NCBI RefSeq assembly: GCF_039544305.1
Contig: NZ_BAABLK010000002.1
Location: 1-64,000, forward strand
Length of the DNA: 64,000 nucleotides
From: Paeniglutamicibacter antarcticus_C
GTDB taxonomy: Bacteria > Actinomycetota > Actinomycetes > Actinomycetales > Micrococcaceae
Direction: 5' to 3'
Positions 35,418 through 46,348 of the stretch are shown here, one piece after another; within the stretch, counting starts at the first letter, position 1, and each line of letters starts with the position of its first letter. The notes under the pieces are model-generated. The model was not told the DNA's origin, made no database searches, and saw only the letters and a list, made by a program, of their open reading frames with translations. The translations under genes and the position numbers were made by a program.

Positions 35418-36836
35418 CTATCCCTTGTTCACAGAACCAACCAGGACTTGGCCTTTTTCAGCCCGAACCTTGTCGTCGCTGCCAGGGATCACGTTGCCAC
35501 GTAGCGACCGCCCCGAGGTTTCGTTGAATGTCAGCACGGCAACCAGCCCCACCACGCCGGCGGCCATCAGGTACCAGCCTGGAACCAACGCGTTGCCGGT
35601 GACTCCGATGATCGCTTCGTTCGCCACCGCCGCTGTACCGCCGAAGAGGGCCGTCGATAGGTTGTAGCCGATGGCAAAGCCCGAGTATCGAACCGAAGTC
35701 GGGAACAACGCCGGCAGCGTCGAAGAGATCGTTGACAAGAGCATCACCAGGAAGAAGCCAAGGATGCCGATGCCAGCCAGCTGTCCCCAAATCCCACCCG
35801 TTTGTAGCAGGAGGACTGCCGGGACGGAGAACACCACGAAGCCGGTACTGGCAGTGATCAGCAATGGTTTGCGACCTATCCTGTCACTGAGCGCGCCGAG
35901 CGGAACAATCACCGCAATCATCAGCAGCTGGATGGCGACCAGGCTGAGGTTCGATTCGGTCGCACCGTGCCCCAGTGTGGCCGTCAGGTAGCTGGGCATG
36001 TAGGTGAGCACCAGGTAAAAGGCTACGTTGACCAGCACAATGAGGCCAAAGAGTTTGATCAGCTGACCCGGGTACTTTCGCATCAAGGTACGCAGTGCCT
36101 GCGGGGCGGTATTCACTTCCTTGGATTCCTTTGAGTCCTGGGTGAAGGTCTCGGATTCGGCTAGGTGGCGTCGCATCCACATGGCGATAAAACCAAGGAA
36201 CAGGGTCAGGATGAATGGCAAACGCCACCAGCCTGCCATCATTCCGTCCTCGCCCACCACCAACGTGAGCAATGTGCACAGGATGGCTGCTGCACTGAAA
36301 CCTGCCAGCGTACCGAATTCGAGGAAGGATCCGTAGAAGCCTCGGCGGTTATCCGGGGCGTGCTCGGCCATGAAGACGGCAGCCCCTGCATACTCCCCGC
36401 CTGCCGAGAAACCCTGCAGCATGCGCAGCAAGACCAACATGATCGGTGCCAGGTAGCCGGCCTGCGCAAAGGTTGGGAGCGCGCCGATGCAAGCGGTGGA
36501 GACGCTGATCATCACGATCGTGAAGATCAGGATCTTGCGTCGTCCAAAGCGGTCACCGAGCGGTCCCAGGATCATGCCACCCAGTGGACGGATCATGAAC
36601 GAGATTGCGAACGTGGAGAAGGCCAGGATCCGAGGCATGGCCCCGTCGTTTTCACCGAATGTGAAGAATAGTTGGGATATGTAAACGATCAGGTATCCGT
36701 AGATTCCATAGTCGAACCACTCGATGGCATTTCCGATCGCTGAACCGGCAACGGACTTGCGGGCCATTTTTAGCTCCGCCGGCGTGAAGTCGGCCTCGAG
36801 CCTCAGCTCTGGCAATTCTGTGTGTGGGGTGGTCAT
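35418..36836 (-). CDS. MFS transporter, metabolite:H+ symporter (MHS) family
   Basis: 472 residues from ATG 36836, preceded by AAAGGAACAGG. About 12 helices. MHS/ProP-like signatures are 'AGSAIGNAIEWFDYGIYGYL', 'RPLGGMILGPLGDRFGRRKIL', 'GFSAGGEYAGAAVFMAEHAP' and 'ALFPTSVRYSGFAIGYNLS'. Members import osmolytes, dicarboxylates or amino acids with protons. Its start overlaps the M20 stop (ATGA) and the SDR start follows 39 bases after its stop. It probably imports the substrate of the operon. An N-terminally deleted relative is at 27445-28251. Confidence 0.9.
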   Translation of the reverse strand: MTTPHTELPELRLEADFTPAELKMARKSVAGSAIGNAIEWFDYGIYGYLIVYISQLFFTFGENDGAMPRILAFSTFAISFMIRPLGGMILGPLGDRFGRRKILIFTIVMISVSTACIGALPTFAQAGYLAPIMLVLLRMLQGFSAGGEYAGAAVFMAEHAPDNRRGFYGSFLEFGTLAGFSAAAILCTLLTLVVGEDGMMAGWWRLPFILTLFLGFIAMWMRRHLAESETFTQDSKESKEVNTAPQALRTLMRKYPGQLIKLFGLIVLVNVAFYLVLTYMPSYLTATLGHGATESNLSLVAIQLLMIAVIVPLGALSDRIGRKPLLITASTGFVVFSVPAVLLLQTGGIWGQLAGIGILGFFLVMLLSTISSTLPALFPTSVRYSGFAIGYNLSTALFGGTAAVANEAIIGVTGNALVPGWYLMAAGVVGLVAVLTFNETSGRSLRGNVIPGSDDKVRAEKGQVLVGSVNKG

Positions 36837-38131
36837 CGCCTGTTCCTTTGCAGCGTGGTAGTACCGGGTGGATCGATCCGTGGTGCGCAAGCGCTTCGCA
36901 TGGCGATCAGTGCGTAGGCACCGGCCGCTGCGTGCAGGTCGTTGATTGAGACGTTCTCGTTGGGTTGGTGGGCTTGGCCGTTAAGATCCCCGGGGCCCAG
37001 AACAACGGTGGGGACGCCGTGGTGCTCGGAAATGAATCCTCCCTCGCATGAGGCGGTCCAAATCCCGGTTCCCCGATCTATTTCCATCTCCTGCAACGCA
37101 CGGGTTACGAGAGTGGGGAAAGCGGAATCAGGGTCGGTGAGGAACCCGGGCATCTGCATTGTCACGTGGCCCTCGAAATCGATGCGGCCCGACTCGGCGC
37201 GTTGGGAGTCCTGTGCCGAGGCGCGAACCGCGGTGAGCAGCCGGTCCAGGATCCGCTCGGGTTCTTCCCCCGGCAGGAGTCGTCGGTCCATCGCCAGGTT
37301 GCAGGTGTCCGGGACGATGGAAGTTCCGTGCCCCCCGGAAATCGTGCCGATGTTCCAGGTTGCGGCTCCCAGCACAGGGTGCGGGTCCGACGCCAAGCTG
37401 GCGCAGTCCCTTTCAACGGCCTTGATCACTTCTCCTGCGCCCAGAATGGCGCTGGTGCCGTCCGCTGGCCGGCCGGCGTGCGCGCTGGCGCCGGTGATGG
37501 TGATTTCCAGGTTTGCCGCGCCACGGCAGCCTACGATGGTCACAAGATCGGTGGGCTCGGCCACCACACAGGCCGCATACCGCCGCTGTGGTGCTTGCGC
37601 GATGTAGTGTTCGATGCCCAGGGCGTCGGCTTCCTCGTCCACCGTGCAGATCAGTGTCATGGCGGTCTCGGGTGCTTCTGCATGGACCGCTGCCATGGCC
37701 GTGACCACGGCAGCCAGCCCGCCCTTCATGTCTGTGGATCCCCGGCCGTAGAGCAGGTCACCCTCCTGGCGCGGAACGAAGGGATCATGGTCCCATCCCG
37801 GGCCGGCAGGCACCACGTCACTGTGGCCCAGGAAGAGGATGCCCGGTGCATCCGGGGTGCCTCCGAGGTGCGCGACCAGGTTGGGCCTGCCGGGGGCAAC
37901 CTGGGTCAGGTGCACCTCGGCACCGATGGCCCTGAGCGCTTTTTCCAGTTCCTGGACCGTTGCATGCTCGGTGCCGCCGGGGTTTTCGCTGGCCGCAGCC
38001 ACGAGCCTTGAGGCCAGGTCCACCACGTCGGTGCGGCTGATCCGGTTCAGTATGCGCTCTTCACGCGTGGGGTGCTGGTCTCTCGCAACCGTCCGTGTCG
38101 GCGACGGGTCCGAAGAGGTGTGGGTGATCAA
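36833..38131 (-). CDS. M20-family deacylase/peptidase (ArgE/DapE type)
   Basis: 432 residues. Zinc ligands and catalytic residues are visible: His103 and Asp105 in 'LFLGHSDVVPAGP', bridging Asp134 in 'GRGSTDMKGGL', Glu166-Glu167 in 'TVDEEADALG', and the last histidine in 'NGQAHQPNENV'. The central dimerisation domain contains 'ASAHAGRPADGTSA'. It hydrolyses an N-acyl amino acid or dipeptide in the cytosol. It overlaps the aminotransferase before it and the transporter after it by 4 bases each, so the product is probably an amino acid that the aminotransferase then deaminates. The substrate is unknown. Confidence 0.88.
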   Translation of the reverse strand: MITHTSSDPSPTRTVARDQHPTREERILNRISRTDVVDLASRLVAAASENPGGTEHATVQELEKALRAIGAEVHLTQVAPGRPNLVAHLGGTPDAPGILFLGHSDVVPAGPGWDHDPFVPRQEGDLLYGRGSTDMKGGLAAVVTAMAAVHAEAPETAMTLICTVDEEADALGIEHYIAQAPQRRYAACVVAEPTDLVTIVGCRGAANLEITITGASAHAGRPADGTSAILGAGEVIKAVERDCASLASDPHPVLGAATWNIGTISGGHGTSIVPDTCNLAMDRRLLPGEEPERILDRLLTAVRASAQDSQRAESGRIDFEGHVTMQMPGFLTDPDSAFPTLVTRALQEMEIDRGTGIWTASCEGGFISEHHGVPTVVLGPGDLNGQAHQPNENVSINDLHAAAGAYALIAMRSACAPRIDPPGTTTLQRNRR

Positions 38132-39363
38132 GAATTGCCTCCGAGTTCTATCTGCTCATCCAGTGCCGCCCGCAATCGCTGAACTCCCGTCACGATCCGT
38201 TCGGGAGTCGAGGTTGCAAAGCACAGCCGCAACGCATCGGTGAACGTCCCGGAGTTGGAAAAGGCAGGTCCGGGGATGTAGGCGACCCCGTGCTTCAGTG
38301 CAGTGGGAAACAAGTCTTCCGTGTTCACCGCGGCATACTTTCCACGCAAGGTGAGCCAGAGGAAGAAGCCGCCCTCGGGATCGGTGGCCACGACATCGTC
38401 ACCGAGTTCCGAGGCGAGTGCCGCGCGCATGGCTTGCTTTCGCTCGCGGTAGACCGAGCGCAATCCATCAAGGTGCTTGTCGAGCTTTCCCTCGGCCAGG
38501 TAATCGGCAATGAGCTGCTGCATCGGTCCGTTGGTGCAGGTGTCCATTGACTGCTTGGCGTTAATGGCCAGTTGGCGCAAAGCCGGATCGAGGTTCATCC
38601 AGCCAACGCGCAACCCGGGCGCCAAGACCTTGGAGAAGGTCCGGACTTGCACCACCCGGGGGTTTCCGGGGCTCAAATCCAGGAAGCCGGGGACTTCCTG
38701 GCCGTCGAAGCGCAAGGCCCCGTATGGGTCGTCGTCGATGATGAACGCGTCCCATTCCTCGGCCAGCTCCAGCAGCAGTCGACGACGGGCTTCGGACAGT
38801 GTCCGGCCCGAGGGGTTTTGGAAATTCGGGATCGTGTAGATGGCCTTCGGCGCCTGCCCCGTCTCCTCAACCAGCTGCCGCAGCTTTTCGACGATTAAGC
38901 CGTCATCATCCACCGGGGCCTCAACCACCTTGGCCTGGTAGCTCAAGGCGGTGCCGATCCCGTTGGTGTAGGTGGGGGATTCGACGATGACAACGTCACC
39001 GGGATCCACAAACAGCTTGAAAGCGATATCCAGGCCCTGCATGCCGCCAGTGGTGATCAGCACGCGGGCCGGGTCGATGTCTTCCCCGTGACGGGCGTGG
39101 TACTCGACCAACTGGTCGACAAGCTCCGGGACCCCTTCGGTCGCAGCGTAGTCGTAGCGGCCATTGGCCGGCATTCCCGAGAGCCGGGTGAAGTCCTTCT
39201 CCGGGATCAGTTCCGCATTCGGTGCGCCCATGGCAAAACGCACGATATCGTGCGTCTGGCTGGCCAGCAAGGACGTGGAGTTATCGATTATCGATCCCTT
39301 CAGCTGGCTTGCGCGAGAGGCGAGCCGTGTTCCTAGCGGGCTGAGCAGTGATGTCATGGACAT
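38128..39363 (-). CDS. PLP-dependent aminotransferase (LysN/2-aminoadipate type)
   Basis: 411 residues, fold type I class I/II. PLP lysine Lys245 in 'VRTFSKVLAPGLRVGW', Asp211 in 'FIIDDDPYGALRF', and 'TIPNFQNPSGRTLS' are typical of the MocR-like aminotransferases without a DNA-binding domain, such as LysN and ARO8 relatives. It transfers an alpha-amino group, often with broad substrates (2-aminoadipate, aromatic and branched-chain amino acids). First gene of the operon, with TAAGGAG upstream of the ATG. It likely acts on the amino acid released by the M20 enzyme. Confidence 0.85.
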   Translation of the reverse strand: MSMTSLLSPLGTRLASRASQLKGSIIDNSTSLLASQTHDIVRFAMGAPNAELIPEKDFTRLSGMPANGRYDYAATEGVPELVDQLVEYHARHGEDIDPARVLITTGGMQGLDIAFKLFVDPGDVVIVESPTYTNGIGTALSYQAKVVEAPVDDDGLIVEKLRQLVEETGQAPKAIYTIPNFQNPSGRTLSEARRRLLLELAEEWDAFIIDDDPYGALRFDGQEVPGFLDLSPGNPRVVQVRTFSKVLAPGLRVGWMNLDPALRQLAINAKQSMDTCTNGPMQQLIADYLAEGKLDKHLDGLRSVYRERKQAMRAALASELGDDVVATDPEGGFFLWLTLRGKYAAVNTEDLFPTALKHGVAYIPGPAFSNSGTFTDALRLCFATSTPERIVTGVQRLRAALDEQIELGGNS

Positions 39364-40180
39364 GGTAAATACTCCTTACCTTAGTGATGGTTGGCTTACG
39401 AGCTATCTCGGCCAGTAGGCTCGATGCCGCCGGCCACCTGGACAGGTACGGAGACCTCGTAACCGAGCCGGCACGATCTCGTGGGGATAGTCATGGACAT
39501 TCCGTGGGGAAGTGCCGTTGGAGGAGTGGGGTGCATCGCGTGAATCGACGTGGTTCGTGCATGGAAAAGCCGAGCCGGTGAAGCACTGCGAAATTGCCGG
39601 GACCGGCACTAGCCGTGCGTCGAGGTACTGTTCGTTTGACCCCTTCTGCGAGCAGGTTCTGGACTGGAGCGCGTTCGGCTGGCTCCGAAGCATCGTGGCC
39701 CAGAAGAACCTCGACCAATTGAACCCTCGTCTTTCTTTGGGCCCCGATGAACCATGACCTGTGATGTCCATCATATTGTGACGGCAACCATTAGAGGAAG
39801 ATAGTAAATCAGGTCCGTATCGTTAAGTTGAGCTTATTGATGGAATCGAGGGTTGCGCGGAGTAAGACCTCCGAGAAACGGAAACATGCCACTGCATCGC
39901 ATGTTGGAGGCGCTGCCCTGGACGGCATGGCGTTCGGATGCGAACCGGTCTTCCGGAACGGTAGATGCCGAAACCGGCGCCCAGGCATCGCTGCATCATC
40001 TTCAGGGTGTCGATCGCGGGGCGATCAAGGGTGTTTCGGGTTCTTCCATTGGCCACTACGAGCGGCAAGGAATGCCGGCCGAGACCGATGGTCATGGCGC
40101 CCGGCAACGGGCTCGCCGATTTGGCGAGTACCGTGATGCTCGGCTAATCTTGCTTGGTACTCCCTTGGGAGTGGCAAGAC
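39364..40180. other. Gene-poor stretch upstream of the aminotransferase operon
   Basis: About 820 bases with only short overlapping frames and no recognisable domain. The part next to 39363 should hold the operon promoter. An AT-richer patch at 39770-39845 is the most likely regulatory sequence. The frames at 39512-39757 and 39853-40203 have partly natural residue use and may be old gene remnants, but I could not identify them. Confidence 0.4.
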
Positions 40181-40257
40181 GGTTCTTTAGCTCAGTTGGT
40201 TAGAGCGCTCGCTTCACACGCGAGAGGTCAGCAGTTCGAGTCTGCTAAGAACCACCA
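40181..40257 (+). tRNA. tRNA-Val (anticodon CAC)
   Basis: 77 bases with encoded CCA. The acceptor GGTTCTT pairs with AAGAACC. The anticodon arm CTCGC-TTCACAC-GCGAG presents CAC, and the T arm is AGCAG-TTCGAGT-CTGCT. It reads GTG valine codons. Confidence 0.95.
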
Positions 40258-40259
40258 TA

Positions 40260-40293
40260 CGAAAAGAACCCCGGCGTTCCGGGGTTCTTTTCG
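40260..40293 (+). terminator. Terminator behind tRNA-Val
   Basis: A perfect 15-bp stem around AGAACCCCGG/CCGGGGTTCT has a 4-base loop and flanking A and T runs. It directly follows the tRNA. Confidence 0.85.
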
Positions 40294-40582
40294 CGGTTAA
40301 GGCTCTTGGCATCGCCGGTGGGCTCATCGACGAATTAGATACCGAACCCGGTTTGCTGTGTGCAGGCAGTGGAAGTGCTCATGATTTCCGGGGGTGCTTC
40401 CAAGAGAACTTTCCCTATGTGCACACCAAAATTGTCTAAATTCCGTACCCGTTATGGGTCTTCCCGCGGCAGCGGCGACAACGGTGTCCACGGCGCTGAA
40501 TGTGAGATGCACGGCTCGTGGATCATGGGGCGATACCGCGGCTGTAGTGTGGTGTGAACAGGCGCAATTGACAGGAGAAAGC

Positions 40583-42397
40583 GTGTCTTCAGGTAAGGAC
40601 CCGGACGCCAACACACCGGCATCCCCCGGCGAGGATCCCAACCCGCAGGTCTCGAGCATTCGCCGTGTCCAAACGCGGGAAATGATCAACATCGCCCAGG
40701 CCCTGACGGACGCAGCAGCCCACGCGCAAAATGCCCCCAGGATTCCCGACGCAGCACCGCGGAAGACCGACGCGCCCGGCGCTGCGCTCCCGCAAGCCTC
40801 CGTGGGCGCAAAGCCCGCGATCAAGCCAGGGGGCAAACCCGTGGCGAAGCGTCCGGGGAGCCCGCGGCCGCCAAAGCAGCCAAAGCCTGTTCGTCCCGCC
40901 CGCAGCCAGCGTCCCACCACGTTGGCCCAGGACGCCATCAATGCCAAGACAGGTTTGGTCGGAGTTACCCATTCCGGGGCCCCTTCACTGCCTCCGCGGG
41001 TAAACCCCACGGCCAAGCGAATGATTTCGCGCTTGCTGGCTTCGGATTCCCCGCCCACCCAGGCGATCGACATCGTTGAAAAGCTCAGGGGAACTCCGTA
41101 CGCGAACCCGAAGGTGAATGCGACCAAGGACGCTTCGGCCCGCAAAACCCTTGAATTCGCCCTAGACCTGGCAGAGAGCATGTTCCGCTACGGGGCTGGG
41201 TCATTGGAGGTCGAGACGAGCGTCATCGCCGTGACTGCGGCGTTGGGGCTTCGCCATACCGACGTGGACATCACCAACCAGTCCATCCACCTGAACTTCT
41301 CCCCGCCGGAGGGCGAATCGTTCTCCATGCTGCGCGTTGTACGCTCCTGGACGAACAACTTTGCCGGGCTGGCGCAAGTGCACCAACTGGTCTCGGATAT
41401 TGTTTCCGGCGGCGTGACGCGTCAACAGTCGGTGGACAGGCTGCGCGATATTTCACGCAAGCCAAGGCCGTTCCCGCGCTGGATGGTCGCCGCGGCAACC
41501 GGGCTCTTTGCCGCCTGTTTCGTGGTCTTCATCGGCGGCTCCCTGCTGGGGTCGGCCTTGGCTTTCGTCTCATCGGTGGCGCTTGGCCCGGTGGCGAAAT
41601 ATGCATCTCGGTGGCGCGTTCCGGAGTTCTTTGCCATAGCGACCTCCAGCTTCATTGTTACCGCCATAGCCGTGCTTTTCCATGCTTTGCGGGCGCCCAT
41701 CGATCCTGCGCTGGTGGTGGCCGGAGGAATCCTTCTGCTCTTGCCCTCTGCCAGGTTCGTTTCCGCGCTTCAGGATGCGATCAACGGGTTCCCCGTCACT
41801 GCCGCCGGGCGTTTCTTTTCCGCGGCGTTGACCTATGCCGCGATCCTGACCGGCATCATGGCTGCCTTGGTATCCGCAGCGATGTTTGGCGCCCCGAAGC
41901 TGGATGTCAGTGTCATCGACACGATTTCCTATCCTGGTTGGCTCCTGGCCGCTTTGGTGGTGGTGGCGGTCATCGCCGGGGCGATCACCGAGCAATCGGA
42001 CCCGAAGCTCCTGCTGCCCACCGGGGCAATCGCACTGATGGGCTACCTGATCCTTTTGGGGATCCAGGCCTTGGGCGTGGGGGACAGGGCTTCGCCCGCC
42101 GTCGCTGCGACGTTCATTGGCCTGGCCGGTCGCTGGGTGGCTTTCAAGTTGCGTGCCCCTCAACTGGTGCTAGCCGCACCGGCCATTGTGTTCCTGCTGC
42201 CCGGACTGATGATCTTCCGTTCCATGTACGGGATCGTCTTCAACGTCGATGACATGTCCGGCGCCATGATCCAGATGTTCACCGCCTTCACGATCATGAT
42301 GGCCATTGCCGGCGGCGTGGTCTTTGGCGACACCATCGCGCGCCCGCTGATCGGCGCCGAGGTACTGGCTGAACGCCGTAACATCCGCCGGCGTTAA
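40583..42397 (+). CDS. thrE: Threonine/serine exporter family protein (ThrE)
   Basis: 604 residues from GTG 40583, which has AGGAGAAAG just upstream; an open frame to 40394 is not family-like. A polar Pro/Lys-rich N-terminal region of about 130 residues is followed by the ThrE (DUF1212) cytosolic part 'FALDLAESMFRYGAGSLEVE' and 'DISRKPRPFPRW', then about ten membrane helices (310-600). It matches the Corynebacterium ThrE layout, in which both halves are fused in one protein. It exports threonine, serine or small peptides by proton antiport. The TAA stop overlaps the convergent ung stop in the palindrome TTAA. Confidence 0.9.
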   Translation: MSSGKDPDANTPASPGEDPNPQVSSIRRVQTREMINIAQALTDAAAHAQNAPRIPDAAPRKTDAPGAALPQASVGAKPAIKPGGKPVAKRPGSPRPPKQPKPVRPARSQRPTTLAQDAINAKTGLVGVTHSGAPSLPPRVNPTAKRMISRLLASDSPPTQAIDIVEKLRGTPYANPKVNATKDASARKTLEFALDLAESMFRYGAGSLEVETSVIAVTAALGLRHTDVDITNQSIHLNFSPPEGESFSMLRVVRSWTNNFAGLAQVHQLVSDIVSGGVTRQQSVDRLRDISRKPRPFPRWMVAAATGLFAACFVVFIGGSLLGSALAFVSSVALGPVAKYASRWRVPEFFAIATSSFIVTAIAVLFHALRAPIDPALVVAGGILLLLPSARFVSALQDAINGFPVTAAGRFFSAALTYAAILTGIMAALVSAAMFGAPKLDVSVIDTISYPGWLLAALVVVAVIAGAITEQSDPKLLLPTGAIALMGYLILLGIQALGVGDRASPAVAATFIGLAGRWVAFKLRAPQLVLAAPAIVFLLPGLMIFRSMYGIVFNVDDMSGAMIQMFTAFTIMMAIAGGVVFGDTIARPLIGAEVLAERRNIRRR

Positions 42398-43176
42398 GAC
42401 CTCTGGGCAACGGCCGGAAGCGTCCAGTCGATGGGTGCCCCGCCGGAAGCCAGCAGTAGCGCGTTGGCCCGGGAGAAGGGCTTGGAGCCAAAGAACCCGC
42501 GCCGTGCCGACAGTGGCGAGGGGTGCGCGGAGGAGATGATCGGGATCGGCTCCAAGGCAGGAGCCAATGACTGGGCGTCCTTGCCCCATAATATGGCGAC
42601 GATCGGACCACCGCGGGCGGCAAGGGCCCCCATCGCGGCGTCGGTCACTGCCTCCCAGCCGAGCTTCCGGTGTGACCCAGCATCGCCCGAACCCACCGTG
42701 GGCACTCGGTTCAAGAGCACCACGCCTTGGTCCGCCCACGCAGAAAGGTCCCCGTGCCCCGGGGTCTTCACGCCGGTGTCCTCGTGAAGCTCGGTGTAGA
42801 TGTTCTTCAGGCTGCGCGGCAGCGGGTGCACCGCTGGCAGCGCGGCAAAACTCAGCCCCATCGAATGCCCCGGCGTGGGATAGGGGTCTTGGCCCATGAC
42901 CAACACCCGGGCCATGGCCAGCGGACGGCTGAAGGCCCGCAGGATGTTCCCCGGCTCGGGCAGGATGCGCTCGCCGGCGGCACGCCTTGCCTCCAAGATG
43001 TGTGCCAGTGCCACCAGCTGCCCTTCCACCGGGGCCAGTGCCTCGGCCCAGTCTGCCGCCACGAAGCCTTTATCAACGGCCTGGCAGAGCCCGTTGGCGA
43101 AGGGGAAGGGCGTGGCGTCCCTGGCCGGGGCGGCGAGCTCGAACAGTGGTGTTTCGTGCGGTTCCATGGAAACCAT
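42394..43176 (-). CDS. ung: Uracil-DNA glycosylase
   Basis: 260 residues if started at ATG 43176; ATG 43167 and the upstream frame to 43224 are alternatives, and no strong ribosome site separates them. Family 1 UDG motifs are the catalytic 'VLVMGQDPYPTPGHSMGLSF' (Asp97), 'VVLLNRVPTV' and the His loop 'SSAHPSPLSARRGF'. It removes uracil from DNA to start base excision repair. Convergent with thrE, sharing stop-codon bases. Confidence 0.95.
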   Translation of the reverse strand: MVSMEPHETPLFELAAPARDATPFPFANGLCQAVDKGFVAADWAEALAPVEGQLVALAHILEARRAAGERILPEPGNILRAFSRPLAMARVLVMGQDPYPTPGHSMGLSFAALPAVHPLPRSLKNIYTELHEDTGVKTPGHGDLSAWADQGVVLLNRVPTVGSGDAGSHRKLGWEAVTDAAMGALAARGGPIVAILWGKDAQSLAPALEPIPIISSAHPSPLSARRGFFGSKPFSRANALLLASGGAPIDWTLPAVAQRS

Positions 43177-43301
43177 TGTGGGCCGTGGCCCGGCACGAAT
43201 GACAGCTGGCTCGTCGAGTGACACGTTAGGATACTTAGAGTTGAGGCAGATTGCCCGGTGGTTCGCCGTGTATCGGGAACCGGATCAATGAGGGAAGTGC
43301 G

Positions 43302-43598
43302 ATGTCATCAGAGACGCTTGGGTTCGAATTCGAGCTAGATGAATCCAGCGACCTGGACGAGCGTTCCCAGCGGATTCTCGCGCTGGAACGCCACTGGTGG
43401 AAGTACGCCGGTGCTAAGGAACAAGCCATCTCCCAGATGTTCTCCATCTCGGCGGCAAATTACTATCAACTGTTGAACACACTTATCGACACGGACGCGG
43501 CGCTGGCCCATGACCCCATGCTGGTCAAGCGATTGCGTAGACTACGAACGACGAGGCATCGCGCTCGGACGGCGAAAAGGCACGATTCCGAGGCATGA
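43302..43598 (+). CDS. DUF3263 protein
   Basis: 98 residues from ATG 43302, preceded by AGGGAAG. It contains the DUF3263 pattern 'LDERSQRILALERHWWKYAG' followed by 'KEQAISQMFSISAANYYQLL', which looks like a short helix-turn-helix region. The family is restricted to actinobacteria and its role is unknown; it is regularly found before a LytR_C-domain gene, as here (95 bases to the next start). A basic tail ends the protein, in keeping with DNA binding, but that is inference. Confidence 0.8.
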   Translation: MSSETLGFEFELDESSDLDERSQRILALERHWWKYAGAKEQAISQMFSISAANYYQLLNTLIDTDAALAHDPMLVKRLRRLRTTRHRARTAKRHDSEA

Positions 43599-43692
43599 TC
43601 GCAACGCTCGTGGGGCATTTCGGGGCTCGACGGCGCTTGTGCTCCTGTATCCGCGTACGCCCATACTGCAAGCCACTTCACCGAGGACGGGC

Positions 43693-44391
43693 ATGACCAA
43701 CTATCCGCGCGATGAATTTGATCGCGTCCCTGAGTTCAGTAACCGTAGCGGCTCGCACCGCGAGAACGGCTGGGCATCTGCCGCATCCGTGGGCGGGGCT
43801 CAATCCGGGTTGCGCTGGTTGATGGTCTTTGGTGCGCTGGCCTTGGTGGTGGGACTCTTCTCCTTCATGGTCTTGCCCAAGCTCGTGGGCTCCTCGGATG
43901 ACCCGGCGCCGGCGGCGGCGAGTTCCTCGGGCACCCAGGAACCAACTGTTGCGCCGCCGGAATCGGCGTCCGACCCCGAATCCGGGAAACCTTCCGAATC
44001 CAGCGCTGCGAGCGAATCTGAAAAACCGAGCGATTCGGCTGATGAGTCCGCTGATCCGAGGGAATCGACCGGGTCCTCGGAGTCGGCCGATGCCGGTGAA
44101 AGCGACATGCCCGAAGGCGTGGATGCATCCATGGCGATGGGTGTCTACAACGGCGCCACCGTCGGCGGTATCGCCGGCACGGCCCGCACGACCCTGCTGG
44201 AGGCCGGATACAGCAACGTCTCGGCGTCGAACTGGACCAAGAAGGTCACCTATTCCACCGTCTACTACCGCAGTGAGAGCCATAAGGCCACGGCGGAGGC
44301 TGCGGCCAAGGAACTGGGCATCACCTCGATCATGCAGAGCGTAAATATCCCCGGCAATATCGCTATCGTGCTGGGAAGCAACTTCCGTTAG
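43693..44391 (+). CDS. LytR C-terminal-domain membrane-anchored protein
   Basis: 232 residues from ATG 43693, with GAGGA 5 bases upstream. A short cytosolic N-terminus, one membrane helix (about 40-65), a very Ser/Glu/Asp-rich linker of roughly 75 residues, then a LytR_C domain ('MGVYNGATVGGIAGTARTTL' to 'IAIVLGSNFR'). LytR_C domains occur in wall teichoic/arabinogalactan ligases, but this protein lacks the catalytic LCP domain. It probably sits in the wall space. It ends just before the groEL regulatory region. Confidence 0.82.
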   Translation: MTNYPRDEFDRVPEFSNRSGSHRENGWASAASVGGAQSGLRWLMVFGALALVVGLFSFMVLPKLVGSSDDPAPAAASSSGTQEPTVAPPESASDPESGKPSESSAASESEKPSDSADESADPRESTGSSESADAGESDMPEGVDASMAMGVYNGATVGGIAGTARTTLLEAGYSNVSASNWTKKVTYSTVYYRSESHKATAEAAAKELGITSIMQSVNIPGNIAIVLGSNFR

Positions 44392-44432
44392 TCCTTCCCG
44401 GAGCCGACTACGCTGTCGGCAAAGCCCCACAG

Positions 44433-44459
44433 CTTGCACTCCGAGTCCTAGAGTGCCAA
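44433..44459. promoter_or_regulatory. CIRCE-like operator 1
   Basis: CTTGCACTC, 9 spacer bases, then GAGTGCCAA: 7 of 9 positions of each arm fit the HrcA operator TTAGCACTC-N9-GAGTGCTAA. It lies 213 bases before groEL. Confidence 0.7.
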
Positions 44460-44467
44460 GATTTGTA

Positions 44468-44494
44468 TTAGCACTCGCACGTATCGACTGCTAG
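44468..44494. promoter_or_regulatory. CIRCE-like operator 2
   Basis: TTAGCACTC (perfect left arm), 9 bases, then GACTGCTAG (7 of 9). The centre is 35 bp from the first copy. Two HrcA boxes in tandem should give tight heat-shock repression of groEL. Confidence 0.75.
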
Positions 44495-44671
44495 TTCGGT
44501 TGAAGTTTCGACCGGATCCATGCGGTTTGGTGATGTTGTTTGAGTGAGTCCTTGACCAAGGCAGCGAGAAGTTTTTGCGATCGTCCCATGACATCGCGGA
44601 TTCTTCGTCCGTCGCGGGCGTTGCCTCAGGTCGTAGATACGCATGACCGTCCCGAAAGGACATAAGCCCCT

Positions 44672-46309
<1,638 letters not shown>

Positions 46310-46348
46310 TCCCCCTGCTGCACCACGCCTAGCGTGTAGTCTTCGCTA

